DNA from: Aldersonia kunmingensis
GTDB taxonomy: Bacteria > Actinomycetota > Actinomycetes > Mycobacteriales > Mycobacteriaceae
Length of the DNA: 36,827 bases
NCBI RefSeq assembly: GCF_001646865.1
Contig: NZ_LRRB01000175.1
Coordinates: 1-36,827, forward strand
Direction: 5' to 3'
Numbering within the stretch: position 1 is the first letter of the stretch; the number at the start of each line of letters is the position of its first letter. Below are positions 1 through 8,547 of this stretch, piece after piece. The notes under the pieces were generated by a model that did no database searches, was not told the DNA's origin, and saw nothing but the letters and a program-made list of their open reading frames with translations. The position numbers and the translations under genes were made by a program.

Positions 1-1
1 C

Positions 2-313
2 GTCATCGAGCCCGACGCGCTCGCCGGGATGCCCGTTCTCATCGGCGCGACGGGCGGCACGCCTCGGCATTCGCTCGCGCTCGAGCACGCCGTGCGTCCG
101 TTGTTCACCTACCTGCGCTCAACCGTCGTCCCGACGTCGGTCTACGCCGCCACCGACGACTGGGCTTCGGCGGACGATTCAGCCCTCACCAACCGGATCG
201 ACCGTGCCGCAGGCGAACTCGCGGATCTGATTGCCGGGCGGCCGACCCGCAGAACTGTCGACCCGTACAACGAGCCGACGCCGTTCGAACAGTTGCTGTC
301 CGGCCAGGGCTGA
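2..313 (+). CDS. NAD(P)H-dependent FMN reductase-like protein (3' part only)
   Basis: The gene enters from the left edge, and only about its last 103 codons are present, in the frame starting at base 2. The visible segment has the pattern PVLIGATGGTPRHSLALEH followed by a VRPLF-TYLRS stretch and PTSVYAATDDW. That resembles the C-terminal half of the flavodoxin-like FMN reductases of actinobacteria (CE1758/CE1759-type), in which the Gly/Thr-rich loop lies by the flavin. It ends in a polar tail rich in Pro and Glu. These enzymes reduce FMN with NAD(P)H, often supplying a partner monooxygenase. No partner can be seen because the upstream sequence is missing. The family call is by pattern memory and is moderate. 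Confidence 0.6.
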   Translation, partial: VIEPDALAGMPVLIGATGGTPRHSLALEHAVRPLFTYLRSTVVPTSVYAATDDWASADDSALTNRIDRAAGELADLIAGRPTRRTVDPYNEPTPFEQLLSGQG

Positions 314-317
314 GGAG

Positions 318-668
318 TCAGTCCTTCCCGGCCGCCACTTCCCGCAGCAGCAGGTACAACGGCACCGCGAAGCAGATCCCGACGGTCGACGTTGCCGGGA
401 CGACGGTCCACCAACCGCGGACGCCGCGCTGGCGCGCATCCCAGCGCGACCACAGCCAGAACGTGCCGGTGGTGATGCCGAGGTCGGCCGTAAGTTGTTG
501 GGCGGGAATGGAATCCACCCAATGAGCGAAGTACGCTCGGGTGCTTTCGACGGAGAGGCCGTTCTCCTTGAAGTACTTGTAGACGAACGAGTTCGGCGCG
601 ACGAAGCCGATGATCGTCAACAACAGCAGGATGGCGATTCGTACGGGTCGGGACGGTAGTGGCGACAT
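318..668 (-). CDS. DUF2834 family small membrane protein
   Basis: A protein of 116 residues starting MSPLPSRP. It has a first membrane helix near residues 8-25 (IAILLLLTIIGFVAP) and further hydrophobic segments (TADLGITTGTFWLW, then VGICFAVPLYLLLRE). The last segment, with the ending ALPLxLLLRE-like pattern and the preceding WW-xVxPAT, is typical of DUF2834 proteins, whose function is unknown. The start at 668 was chosen because the longer reading frame upstream has no membrane-protein character and would run into the RDD gene. It lies 10 bp downstream of the RDD gene on the same strand and is probably co-transcribed. It lies 4 bp from the convergent FMN reductase-like gene. Confidence 0.72.
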   Translation of the reverse strand: MSPLPSRPVRIAILLLLTIIGFVAPNSFVYKYFKENGLSVESTRAYFAHWVDSIPAQQLTADLGITTGTFWLWSRWDARQRGVRGWWTVVPATSTVGICFAVPLYLLLREVAAGKD

Positions 669-678
669 GGCGCCCAAC

Positions 679-1164
679 CTACTGGGGCCGAATGGACCTC
701 CGGTCGATTTCGCCGAGCTGGGGATTGGGATCGGCTTGCCAGTCGTACACCACAGCGGTGACGAGGAAGATGTCCTGCAGCGACCGGCGCCGGCGATCGA
801 TTGCACTCCAGAACAGCCCGAATCCGAACGTCACGTACAGCACTGCACGGAAGAAGGCTCGCGGCCACCCCAGCAACTGCCCGCGCCGCCCGACAACCCG
901 CAGGCCCATCGCGATCTGCCCGAACGTCCGGCCATTCACCGCCCAGCATCCGGTCAGATAGATCACCGAGAGCATCACGAACGTCCCCATCGATCCGATC
1001 ACGGCGACGTCGGGAAACGTGAATTGCTGTGGGGAGAACAGCAATTTGATCAATACCCAACCCAAGTACATGGCGCCCATCCCCACGAGCACCGTCACTA
1101 CATCGATCCCGGCGGCGATGGTGCGGGTGACGATCCCCGCCGCCCGATGGTCAGGTGTGGGCAT
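679..1164 (-). CDS. RDD family membrane protein
   Basis: A 161-residue polytopic protein. The N-terminus holds the RDD signature (AAGIVTRTIAAGIDVV, with the conserved Arg and Asp of helix 1 near residues 14-21). Two further hydrophobic stretches follow, around residues 52-72 and 103-120, and then the usual DxxxxxRRSLQDIF motif with its closing Asp. RDD proteins are small integral membrane proteins of largely unknown function; some have been linked to ion exchange. The start codon directly abuts the stop of the preceding gene (1165/1164), so the two are almost certainly translated from one message. An operon with the P450, the small membrane-anchored protein and DUF2834 is likely. Confidence 0.82.
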   Translation of the reverse strand: MPTPDHRAAGIVTRTIAAGIDVVTVLVGMGAMYLGWVLIKLLFSPQQFTFPDVAVIGSMGTFVMLSVIYLTGCWAVNGRTFGQIAMGLRVVGRRGQLLGWPRAFFRAVLYVTFGFGLFWSAIDRRRRSLQDIFLVTAVVYDWQADPNPQLGEIDRRSIRPQ

Positions 1165-1635
1165 TCACGGCCGGTCGTTCAGGCTGGTGCCATTGCGGCG
1201 AAACACCTTGTCGACGATCCCGGTCACCGCATCGTCGGCGCGCATGCCCTGCATTCGCACACCAGTCACCGCTTCGTTCCGCATCGACCCCGTCGATTCT
1301 CGGATGATGCTCGGCAGATCGATGCCGTCGACGATCTTGTTGGCGATCACCACGAGGTCCACGTGCTCATTGATGAGGTCGGTGAGGTCGACGTCGCGCA
1401 ACGCCGCGGAGACAACGCGGCGCACGGTTGCCTCGACCGCACGATCCGGAACCCCGTCCGGGCCACCAAGCGCCTCCGCGCCGCGCCGATCCAGCGCCGT
1501 CAGCACCGAACCCACAACGGGGACTCGTTGCGCCACCGCGAGGCTCAAGCCGACCACAGCAGTCACTCCGCTCGCGGCTATCGATACCGCGCCAACCGCC
1601 ATCCGACCCGGATCGAGGCGCCCACCCTCTGCCAT
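1165..1635 (-). CDS. Small membrane-anchored protein of unknown function
   Basis: About 156 residues. A hydrophobic N-terminal segment (AVGAVSIAASGVTAVVGLSLAVA) is followed by a soluble part predicted to be helical, with VDLTDLINEHVDLVVIANKIVDGIDLPSIIRESTG as its main repeated feature (shown here only by its DL-dyads). I recognise the general type from other Mycobacteriales but no named family. The ATG at 1635 is preferred over a GTG at 1644 because a TAGTGT (-10-like) box at 1641-1646 lies 5 nt upstream of it, which would fit a leaderless start. It abuts the RDD gene downstream, which hints at a shared membrane role. Confidence 0.6.
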   Translation of the reverse strand: MAEGGRLDPGRMAVGAVSIAASGVTAVVGLSLAVAQRVPVVGSVLTALDRRGAEALGGPDGVPDRAVEATVRRVVSAALRDVDLTDLINEHVDLVVIANKIVDGIDLPSIIRESTGSMRNEAVTGVRMQGMRADDAVTGIVDKVFRRNGTSLNDRP

Positions 1636-1693
1636 ACCCGACACTAACGCGCGTACGTTGACCTGGCAGTCCGCTTCATGAATTCCGCCCAGC

Positions 1694-3052
1694 TCAGCAA
1701 CGCGCAGTCACCTGGCCGAGCACCGGCGTCACGGGCATGACTGTGATGCCGGACCTCAGCTGCGGGTCGCCCGGAGGCGTCCGAAACTCGAACTCCTGCA
1801 CGAGCCGCCCGAGCGCGAGGGCGGCCTCGAGCATGGCGAAGTGCTGGCCGATACACCCGCGTGGGCCGTGTCCGAACGGGAACCACGCGTATTTATGCAT
1901 CGCCTTTTCCCGCGCGGGTAGGAAGCGATCGGGGTCGAAGGTCTCCGGGTCTTCGAAGAGATCGGGCCGGCGGTGGATCACCCACGCCGAGGTCGCCACG
2001 TCCGATCCGGCGGGAATTCGGTACCCGCAGAGCTCGCGCTCCTCGACCGCCTTCCGCGCGACATATGGCACGGGCGGATAGAGCCGCGTGGCCTCCTTGA
2101 GCACCATCGTCGTGTATCCGAGCGCGCGTACGTCCTCGGCGGTCGGTGTCTGACCGGTCAATACCCGGTCGGCCTCATCGCGCACCTGCTGCTGGATCTC
2201 CGGGTGGCGGCCAAGCAGCCAGAGCGCAAAGGTCAACGCGATCGACGTCGTATCCTGCCCGGCGAACAGGAAGATCAGAATCTGGTCGCGCACCTCGCTG
2301 TCACTGAGCGACTCCGAACCATCCCTGGCATCGATCAGGCGTCCAACCAGATCGTCGGATCCGATTCCGCTCGCACGGCGGCGATCGACGATCTCGTCAC
2401 AGATCCGGAAGATCTTCTCCCGCGCCCGGCGGGTACGAACATTCAACGGCGTCGGCCAACCCAGCGGCGTCCGCATCGGGGAGAAGCCCCGCTTAATCGT
2501 GGCGTCGCTGAGTAACGGAAACTCCGCACCCAGTACCGGGAGAATGCGGTCGGCATCGTCGCCGAACAGTATTCGCACCGCGAGGGGAAGCGTGAGGCCC
2601 GTCATTTCGCTGCTCAGATTCACCGTCTCGGATGAACGGGCACGCAGTGACGCGATGTAGCGCTCGATCTCGTCGCTCATTGTCGCGGCGTACCCGTCGA
2701 CGCGCTTCGTGGTGAAGAGCGGCTGCACAAACCGTTTCTGCCGCAACCAATCCTCGTCCTGACTCGTCACGAGCCCATTGCCGAAGATGTTCCGCATTTC
2801 ATCGTAGGTGGTGGATTCCTTGCGGAAGTTGTGCGCGTCAGCCGCGTCGAGGATCCCGGCGGCCCCGTCGGGGTGATACAGGCCGTAGAACTCGATGCGC
2901 CGGCCCGGCGGCCCGATCGACACCCGTGCGACATCACCCGCTTCCCGGTATGCGCGCAGTCCGATGCCGAGTGGATCACGGCGGAGTTCCCGCAACGGCC
3001 CGAGCAAGCGTGGCCCGGAGAGAAGAGGTGGCTCCTTCAGTTCGATCGTCAT
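1694..3052 (-). CDS. Cytochrome P450 monooxygenase
   Basis: A 452-residue P450. All core motifs are present: the I-helix oxygen-activation motif AGQDTTS (about residues 264-270), the K-helix EATR (320-323), the FDPDRF meander, and the heme-ligand loop FGHGPRGCIG with the proximal Cys near residue 400. The FPFGHGPRGCIG form with a following QHFAMLE helix resembles the class that uses CYP4/CYP102-like fatty-acid folds more than the small CYP101-type enzymes. The substrate cannot be told from sequence. The start at 3052 is supported by a GGGAGG ribosome site just upstream; an in-frame start 33 bp earlier lacks one. No ferredoxin or reductase gene is adjacent, so redox partners must come from elsewhere. 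It is first in a minus-strand run of four genes. Confidence 0.93.
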   Translation of the reverse strand: MTIELKEPPLLSGPRLLGPLRELRRDPLGIGLRAYREAGDVARVSIGPPGRRIEFYGLYHPDGAAGILDAADAHNFRKESTTYDEMRNIFGNGLVTSQDEDWLRQKRFVQPLFTTKRVDGYAATMSDEIERYIASLRARSSETVNLSSEMTGLTLPLAVRILFGDDADRILPVLGAEFPLLSDATIKRGFSPMRTPLGWPTPLNVRTRRAREKIFRICDEIVDRRRASGIGSDDLVGRLIDARDGSESLSDSEVRDQILIFLFAGQDTTSIALTFALWLLGRHPEIQQQVRDEADRVLTGQTPTAEDVRALGYTTMVLKEATRLYPPVPYVARKAVEERELCGYRIPAGSDVATSAWVIHRRPDLFEDPETFDPDRFLPAREKAMHKYAWFPFGHGPRGCIGQHFAMLEAALALGRLVQEFEFRTPPGDPQLRSGITVMPVTPVLGQVTARC

Positions 3053-3154
3053 CGCTACCTCCCTGTCGGCTCCCCGACCCAGCATGCGCGTCGGACACGA
3101 TATCCGCGCGAGTAGCGGGCTACTCGAAGGCCAGCGGGTCGAGATCGGCGATCG

Positions 3155-5638
3155 CTACACGACAGACCTATTGAACGCACGCACCCGAATCTCCCGCGTC
3201 AGGTGGTCACGCTGTTCCACCACGAGCCGGCGCAACGCGGCCGATGCGTCCCCGTTGCCCGCGAGCCACTCGTCGACCGGTTCGACACTGTCGGACCCGG
3301 GGAACAGGCCGAGCACAATGCGGCGGGCGATCTCGATACTGCGTTCGGACCAGACCCGCCGCAGCGACGCGAAGTACTGCCCGTCGTAATCCGCGATCAG
3401 GTCTCGACGCCCGCCGGCACGGAAGCCCGCGATGGTCGCATCGAGGTGATCGTTGCTCAGTGAGGTGTCGGCGAACACCGCTTCCCAGGCGTTCTGTTTC
3501 ACTTCGGCGTCCGGCCGGGCCCGAAGGCAGCGCAGCCGGAAGGTGCGTCCGGCCGCGGTGTCGTCTCGCACCAGTTCGGCGTCGAGATCATCGACATTCG
3601 CGTGACCGGTCGCCGCAAGCGCGGACCACAACAGCCAGCGCAGATCCGGATCGAGCGGGAGGCCTTCGAGCACAGTCTCGCCATCCAGCAGGGCACGAAT
3701 CTCACTGCTACGCCCTGCATCCGTGCTTGCCGCAGCGGAAAGTGCTCGCGCCCAAGCGAGCTGGGCATCCGATCCCGGCTCGGCCTCGGTTAGAGATGTC
3801 CAGGTCGCATCGAGCCAGTCGTGACGGGCGGCAGCCAACTCCGACTTGGGTACGTAATGCTCCACCGCAGCCACGGCATTCGCGAGCGCGGACGACAGCA
3901 GCGCCGAATTTGCCTCGGCCGGAGCGAAATCGCGGACGATGCGCAAATACCGCTGCACCCCGAGCTCGCCGTCCCGGGTCGCGTTCCACAGCGCGGACCA
4001 GATCAGTCCGCGCGCCAGCGGATCAGCGAGCCGGTCCAGCGACGACTCGACCGTGCGCAGTGAGCGCTCATCGAGCCGGACCTTCGCGTAGGTGAGGTCG
4101 GCATCGTTGAGCAGCACGAGCGCCGCGTCCGGCAACTCGATCGGTGTGCGCGCCGCAACGAGATCCACCTCGGTGCGCCCGCTCAACACCAACCGGCCCT
4201 CGTCGTCGAAGTCGTAGCAGCCGACCGCGAGCCGGTGTGGGCGCGGATCGGTTTGGACAATGACGTTGTCCTCGAGCGCAAGCGTCGACACCCCCGAGGT
4301 CTGCAGCCACGCGCGCGCCCACGCGGTGAGGTCGCGCCCGGATGTCGCGGACAGTTCCGTGAGCAGATCGTCGAGTGTGGTGTTGCCGAACGCATGTGCA
4401 CGGAAGTACCGCCGGCACCCCTCGAAGAACGCGTCCCGCCCGACGTAGGCGACGAGTTGCTTGAGCACGCTCGCGCCCTTGGCATAGGTGATGCCGTCGA
4501 AGTTGAGCTTGGCCGCCTCGAGATCGGTGATGTCGGCGACGATCGGATGGGTGGTCGGCAGTTGGTCCTGCAGGTACGCCCATGCCTTGCGGCGGTTGGC
4601 GAAGGCGACCCACGCATCGGTGAATCTCGTTGCGACCGAGCTTGCTTCGGCCCCCATGTAATCGGCGAAGGATTCCTTGAGCCACAGGTCGTCCCACCAC
4701 CGCATGGTGACGAGATCGCCGAACCACATATGCGCCATCTCGTGCAGGATCGTGTTCGCCCGGCCCTCGAACTGCGCCTGAGTTGCCGCGCCGCGGAACA
4801 CGTAGGCCTCGGTGAACGTCACGCAGCCGGGGTTCTCCATCGCGCCGAGGTTGTATTCGGGCACGAAGACCTGGTCGTATTTGCCGAACGGATACGGGTA
4901 GTCGAAGTTGTCTGCGTAAAAGTCCAGGCCCTGCTTTGTCACCTCGAAGATCGCGTCGGCGTCGAGGTAGTTCGCCAGCGACGCGCGGCACAGCACCTGC
5001 AGTGGGACGTTGAGTTCGTCTCGGCTCCAATTGGATTCGACGAAGTGGTACGGCCCGACGACGATGGCGGTGATGTAGGTCGAGATCGCAACCGTCGGCT
5101 CGAAACGGACCGTCTGGACGCCACCATTCGTGGATCGCTGCGCCGCAACCTGATTCGAAACAACGGTCCAGGCCTCGGGCGCGCCAACGACGAAGGTGAA
5201 GGGTGCCTTCAGGTCTGGCTGCTCGAAACCGGCGAACACTCGGCGCGCATCGGCTGGCTCGTACTGGGTGTACAGATACGTGGCACCGTCGGCAGGGTCG
5301 CGAAAACGGTGCAGACCCTCGCCCGAACGGCTGTAGCGGCCCGTTGCCGCAACGGTGACGACGTTCTCGGCGCGCAGGCCGGTCAGCGCGATCCGTGCGC
5401 CATCGAATTGAACCGCAACAGATTCGCCGTTGATTGTGACGGCCTCGACTGAATCGCCGAGGAAGTCGAGCCAGGTGTCGGGCGCGGATGCCGAGAATGC
5501 GAGCGTTGTCGTCGTAGCAAAGCCCGGCAGGTCGTGATCGTCGGCCGCAGCGAGATCGAGCTCAACGAGATAGCTGTGCACCGAAATCGTTGCAGCCCGG
5601 CGTGAAGTCTCGTCGCGGGTGAGATTGGGATCGCCCAT
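3155..5638 (-). CDS. pepN: Aminopeptidase N, M1 zinc metallopeptidase
   Basis: An 827-residue M1-family aminopeptidase that removes N-terminal residues from cytosolic peptides. Visible motifs are the substrate-amino-end recognition loop GAMENPG (about 265-271) and the zinc site HEMAH (299-303) with the third ligand Glu about 19 residues on (near 322, in LWLKESFAD). An N-terminal saddle domain precedes these, and a long helical C-terminal domain ends at a basic-aromatic tail. Length agrees with actinobacterial PepN (about 850). The start at 5638 gives an N-terminus MGDPNLTRDET typical of the family; an ATG at 5647 is also possible, and neither has a clear ribosome site. It is divergent from a small gene beginning at 5808; a TAAATT box lies in the 169-bp gap. 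Confidence 0.95.
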   Translation of the reverse strand: MGDPNLTRDETSRRAATISVHSYLVELDLAAADDHDLPGFATTTTLAFSASAPDTWLDFLGDSVEAVTINGESVAVQFDGARIALTGLRAENVVTVAATGRYSRSGEGLHRFRDPADGATYLYTQYEPADARRVFAGFEQPDLKAPFTFVVGAPEAWTVVSNQVAAQRSTNGGVQTVRFEPTVAISTYITAIVVGPYHFVESNWSRDELNVPLQVLCRASLANYLDADAIFEVTKQGLDFYADNFDYPYPFGKYDQVFVPEYNLGAMENPGCVTFTEAYVFRGAATQAQFEGRANTILHEMAHMWFGDLVTMRWWDDLWLKESFADYMGAEASSVATRFTDAWVAFANRRKAWAYLQDQLPTTHPIVADITDLEAAKLNFDGITYAKGASVLKQLVAYVGRDAFFEGCRRYFRAHAFGNTTLDDLLTELSATSGRDLTAWARAWLQTSGVSTLALEDNVIVQTDPRPHRLAVGCYDFDDEGRLVLSGRTEVDLVAARTPIELPDAALVLLNDADLTYAKVRLDERSLRTVESSLDRLADPLARGLIWSALWNATRDGELGVQRYLRIVRDFAPAEANSALLSSALANAVAAVEHYVPKSELAAARHDWLDATWTSLTEAEPGSDAQLAWARALSAAASTDAGRSSEIRALLDGETVLEGLPLDPDLRWLLWSALAATGHANVDDLDAELVRDDTAAGRTFRLRCLRARPDAEVKQNAWEAVFADTSLSNDHLDATIAGFRAGGRRDLIADYDGQYFASLRRVWSERSIEIARRIVLGLFPGSDSVEPVDEWLAGNGDASAALRRLVVEQRDHLTREIRVRAFNRSVV

Positions 5639-5807
5639 GGCATGCATAGTGCCAGCGCAAACGTCGCTTCGGTGCGGTCGCTTGCGTTGCGACGAACACC
5701 GGGCTCGGGTAAATTTGCTCGCCGGTCCCCCCAAAAAATGATCTTGTGCGGGCTCGGCTGTGCGCGGAAACGCCCGGTCGAGTGCACGCACCGAAGGAAT
5801 CCTGGAC

Positions 5808-6014
5808 ATGAGCGACCGCGACGTTCTCGAATACACCCTCGACTGGGCGAGCTCGAACCACTACGCGATTACTACCGCGCAGATCCTGACCGAGCTGATC
5901 TCGGTCGCGCGACGACACATCAACCCGTTCGATCGGGATGCCGCCATGCACACCGCCGCGGCACGGCTAGAGGCGCGGGCGAACGAGCTCGCGCTCAGCG
6001 GTTCGGCACTCTAG
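5808..6014 (+). CDS. Small conserved-looking protein of unknown function
   Basis: A 68-residue, mostly helical, soluble protein beginning MSDRDVLEYTLDWASS. The ATG at 5808 follows an AAGGA ribosome site at a good distance, and its codon usage matches neighbouring genes, so it looks real. I do not recognise a family. The composition (alternating Ala/Leu/Arg/Glu in the second half, RLEARANELALSG) suggests an amphipathic helix. It is divergent from pepN and convergent with the truncated PepSY gene; a strong hairpin at 6033-6067 lies just after its stop. Confidence 0.6.
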   Translation: MSDRDVLEYTLDWASSNHYAITTAQILTELISVARRHINPFDRDAAMHTAAARLEARANELALSGSAL

Positions 6015-6032
6015 CCACCGGATAAAGCACAA

Positions 6033-6067
6033 CCGCGGCGACGCCTCCGCCAGGAGCGCCGCCGCGG
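6033..6067. terminator. Bidirectional hairpin between convergent genes
   Basis: Arms CCGCGGCG (6033-6040) and CGCCGCGG (6060-6067) are perfectly complementary over 8 bp. Inside them, CTCC (6045-6048) and GGAG (6053-6056) make a second short stem. It sits between the stop of the small plus-strand gene (6014) and the stop of the minus-strand PepSY-type gene (6079). No U-tract follows on either strand, as is common for actinobacterial terminators. Confidence 0.55.
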
Positions 6068-6078
6068 CAGTGATTGCG

Positions 6079-6696
6079 CTATTCCGAGCTGGACGCGTCC
6101 GCCGAGTCCCGCAACGCGCGACCGGGGATGAAGCCGACGACGACCACCCACAGCCAAGTGGCCGCAAACTCGCTGTAGAGGCGGCCGGACTCGCCGAGCT
6201 GCAGATGACGATGGAAACCGTCCAGCCAGGTGCTGAAGGGGAGGTAGCCGAACCACGTGGGCTCGCTGCCCAGTACCTCGCCGCTGTAGGGATCGACGAA
6301 TACCGCGCGTACCTTCTCCTCGCCGACGCCGGCGTCGTTGAAGTAGACCCGGGTGGACTCGGACTCGGTCGCCGCGGGCCGCATACCCGACATCGCGAGA
6401 TCGGGGTAAGCCGCTTGCGCCGCGGCGGCCTGCGCAGACAACGGAAGCGCCGTGCCGGAAGGGTCAACCGAGAGGATGTCGCCGTAGACGACTCGCTCGA
6501 CGGTCGGTGCCATCGCATACAGCCCACCGGTAATGGCGGCGATGAGGATGAAGGGGCCAACGAGAAGACCTGCGTAGAAGTGCAGCCGCAGGATCAGTGG
6601 CCGGAAGCTGCGGGGGTGACGACCGGTGGGTGGCGGTTCCGGGGCCTTGTTCTCGGTGACGGAATCGCCGCCGAGGTCGAGTTCGGACGTGGACAT
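6079..6696 (-). pseudogene. Truncated PepSY-associated membrane protein (N-terminal part)
   Basis: A 205-residue product starting MSTSELDL. Residues about 33-62 match the first helix of PepSY_TM/PiuB-type proteins (LRLHFYAGLLVGPF followed by a TGGLYAMAP end). A PepSY-like periplasmic part follows with VFVDPYSGEVLG, and then FHRHLQLGESGRLYSEFAATWLWVV, where the second helix should begin. There the match stops: the last 18 residues (GFIPGRALRDSADASSSE) do not continue a helix. Full family members have about 450 residues and four helices. No continuation exists in any frame in the roughly 60 bp before the next gene. It may be a decayed gene or a short functional form. PepSY_TM proteins are often tied to iron/siderophore or copper handling. 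Confidence 0.6.
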
Positions 6697-6846
6697 GCCG
6701 AGGGCCTGCTTTCTAGGGGTGGCCGCGCATGGCGCGACCGGATGCCGCCGTCCGCGACAAGCGGACAGCGCAAGGTATTGGCGACTCACGTCGGAGCGCA
6801 GCGAGTTCGCGGCCGCACATGTGCGGGCGCGACGATGAGGCGTACG

Positions 6847-7386
6847 TCAGGCGAGGAGCAGGAGCGCGGGTGGGCCGCGGGTACCGGTGGCCGAGCTCAG
6901 CAGCAACGGCAGCGTGGCGGCCGGGCGCGCGAATCGATGCCGAGTCCGTCGCTCGGGGTCAGGCGAGATGATCGCGCACAGCACGGCGACAAGGCGGCGC
7001 AATGCGGACACGGCTCGGTCGGCGCCGAGTTCGGCGAGACCGATCAGTGCCGCGCAGACGAGCGCGGCAACAACATGTGCGGACACCATCCCAGGCGTCA
7101 CACCGAAGCCGTGGACATGGTCGGCGGTGACGGTCAGTGCGAGGTGCCCTGCCAGCTGGCCGGCGCCGAGCACCGCGGCCATCGCTGCCAATCGCTGCAG
7201 CGGAGCGGTGGGCAGTGTGCGAACACCAGCGCCCACAGCCGCTCCGGCGAGGGCAAGCAGGACAAGCGTGTCACCCGCGGGTGCCGCACCGCCTCCGAGG
7301 CCATGCGCCGCCACCACGACTGCGCCCGAGCACGCACCGGCCAACGCGCCACGGACCGCCGTGGCACCGGACCTCGGCGCACTCAT
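6847..7386 (-). CDS. Small polytopic membrane protein of unknown function
   Basis: A 179-residue protein starting MSAPRSGATAV with about four to five hydrophobic segments rich in Ala, Gly and Leu. Several histidines lie in or beside the helices (AAHGLGGG, GHLALT, TADHVHGFG, SAHVVAAL). That pattern is seen in small membrane proteins encoded beside copper or iron handling genes, and it fits the PepSY-type neighbour 150 bp downstream. No named domain is recognised. The C-terminus is a basic soluble tail ending in PPALLLLA. The start at 7386 was chosen because the longer frame lacks a ribosome site and would overlap the divergent lipase promoter. Metal handling is inference from context only. Confidence 0.6.
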   Translation of the reverse strand: MSAPRSGATAVRGALAGACSGAVVVAAHGLGGGAAPAGDTLVLLALAGAAVGAGVRTLPTAPLQRLAAMAAVLGAGQLAGHLALTVTADHVHGFGVTPGMVSAHVVAALVCAALIGLAELGADRAVSALRRLVAVLCAIISPDPERRTRHRFARPAATLPLLLSSATGTRGPPALLLLA

Positions 7387-7481
7387 GAGCAAGAAGGATA
7401 ACTGCGGATTCACTGACCTTCGTCGGCACCGGCGGAGATAATGCGAGCAGACCACTCTCTCGGGCGATACGAGGTGGCGCC

Positions 7482-8546
7482 ATGCGTCGCAGGACAGCAC
7501 ACCGGTTCATGATCGCGGGCGCGGCGGCCATCGCCCTGCTCTGCGGTGGCGTCGCGAACGCGGTACCGCCACCATCAGCGTTCGCGCCGGCCAGTCGGCC
7601 CGGGCCGGCGCTCAGCGTGCCGCAGCGCGACTTGGACAACGCGCTGTCCTGCGAGACCAACCTGGCCACGGCAAATCGGGAACCGGTGCTGCTGCTTCCT
7701 GGTACTTCCACCACCCCCGAGACCTCGTTCGGTTGGAATTTCATTCCCGCGTTCGACGCACTCGGCGTCCCGTACTGCGCGCTCACGTTGCCGTCGGACA
7801 ACAACGGTGACGTTCAGGTCAACGGCGAATACGTCGTGAACGCCGTGCGCACCATGCACGCGCGTTCCGGGCAGCAGGTGCAGATCGTCGGCTGGAGTCA
7901 GGGCGGCGGACCGATGCCGCGCTGGGCGCTGCGGTGGTGGCCGGACATCCGGCCGATGGTCGACGGCGTCATCGGTATCGACCCGCCGAACACCGGTAGT
8001 GCGGTCGGGAGCCTGTTCGGGTGCGAAATCGTCGCGCTGGTGTGCCCGCCCGCAGCGTGGCAACAGATGCCGCAGTCGAACTTCACCGCCGCGCTGAACT
8101 CGGACACGATGACGTTCCCCGAAGTGAACTACACCGTCATTTACAACCGGCTGAGCAACATTGTGCAGCCGAATCTCGATGGGCACGCGTCCGCGCTACC
8201 ACCGGGTCCGAACGTGACCAATATTGCGCTGCAAGACTTCTGCGGCGGAATGGCATCGATCCTGCCCGACCACGCCGTGGCACTCGGCTCTCCCGCAACA
8301 CTCGCCCTGGTGCTCGACACGCTGGCCCATCCCGGCACTCCCGGCGACCCAGCCCGGGTGAATCCGGCGACCTGCGGCCAACTGGGGACTCCGTTCGTCT
8401 CCGCCCAAACCCAGATCCAGGCCATCGGGCATATCTACGCCGACGCCTTCACAAGGACCGTCCCCCGCGACAACGTTCCGGCCGAGCCGCCGCTGCGTTG
8501 CTACGTCTACACAGCGGCGGCCCGGCCCGTGGGGTGTGCGGGCTGA
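7482..8546 (+). CDS. Secreted lipase / alpha-beta hydrolase (CalB-like)
   Basis: A 354-residue exported serine hydrolase. The N-terminal 27 residues form a signal peptide (basic MRRRTAHR, hydrophobic AGAAAIALLCGG, cleavage after VANA). The mature protein has the LLLPGT oxyanion-side strand and the nucleophile elbow GWSQGG (Ser about residue 139), an IGIDPPNTGS segment and a likely catalytic His in GHIYADAF near the C-terminus. Several Cys residues suggest disulfides outside the cytoplasm. The layout matches actinobacterial lipases of the Candida antarctica lipase B-like group. The start follows a GAGGTGG ribosome site. It is convergent with the MFS gene, with one base between the stops. Confidence 0.85.
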   Translation: MRRRTAHRFMIAGAAAIALLCGGVANAVPPPSAFAPASRPGPALSVPQRDLDNALSCETNLATANREPVLLLPGTSTTPETSFGWNFIPAFDALGVPYCALTLPSDNNGDVQVNGEYVVNAVRTMHARSGQQVQIVGWSQGGGPMPRWALRWWPDIRPMVDGVIGIDPPNTGSAVGSLFGCEIVALVCPPAAWQQMPQSNFTAALNSDTMTFPEVNYTVIYNRLSNIVQPNLDGHASALPPGPNVTNIALQDFCGGMASILPDHAVALGSPATLALVLDTLAHPGTPGDPARVNPATCGQLGTPFVSAQTQIQAIGHIYADAFTRTVPRDNVPAEPPLRCYVYTAAARPVGCAG

Positions 8547-8547
8547 C

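Noticed and set aside
610-1647. Long plus-strand open frame of 345 codons
   Set aside because: It is antisense to the DUF2834, RDD and small membrane-anchored genes, has a His/Arg/Pro-heavy composition without domains, and no ribosome site. It is a GC-rich shadow frame.
4235-5452. Plus-strand frame of 405 codons inside pepN
   Set aside because: Antisense to the clear M1 peptidase with its HEMAH site; no motif or start signal.
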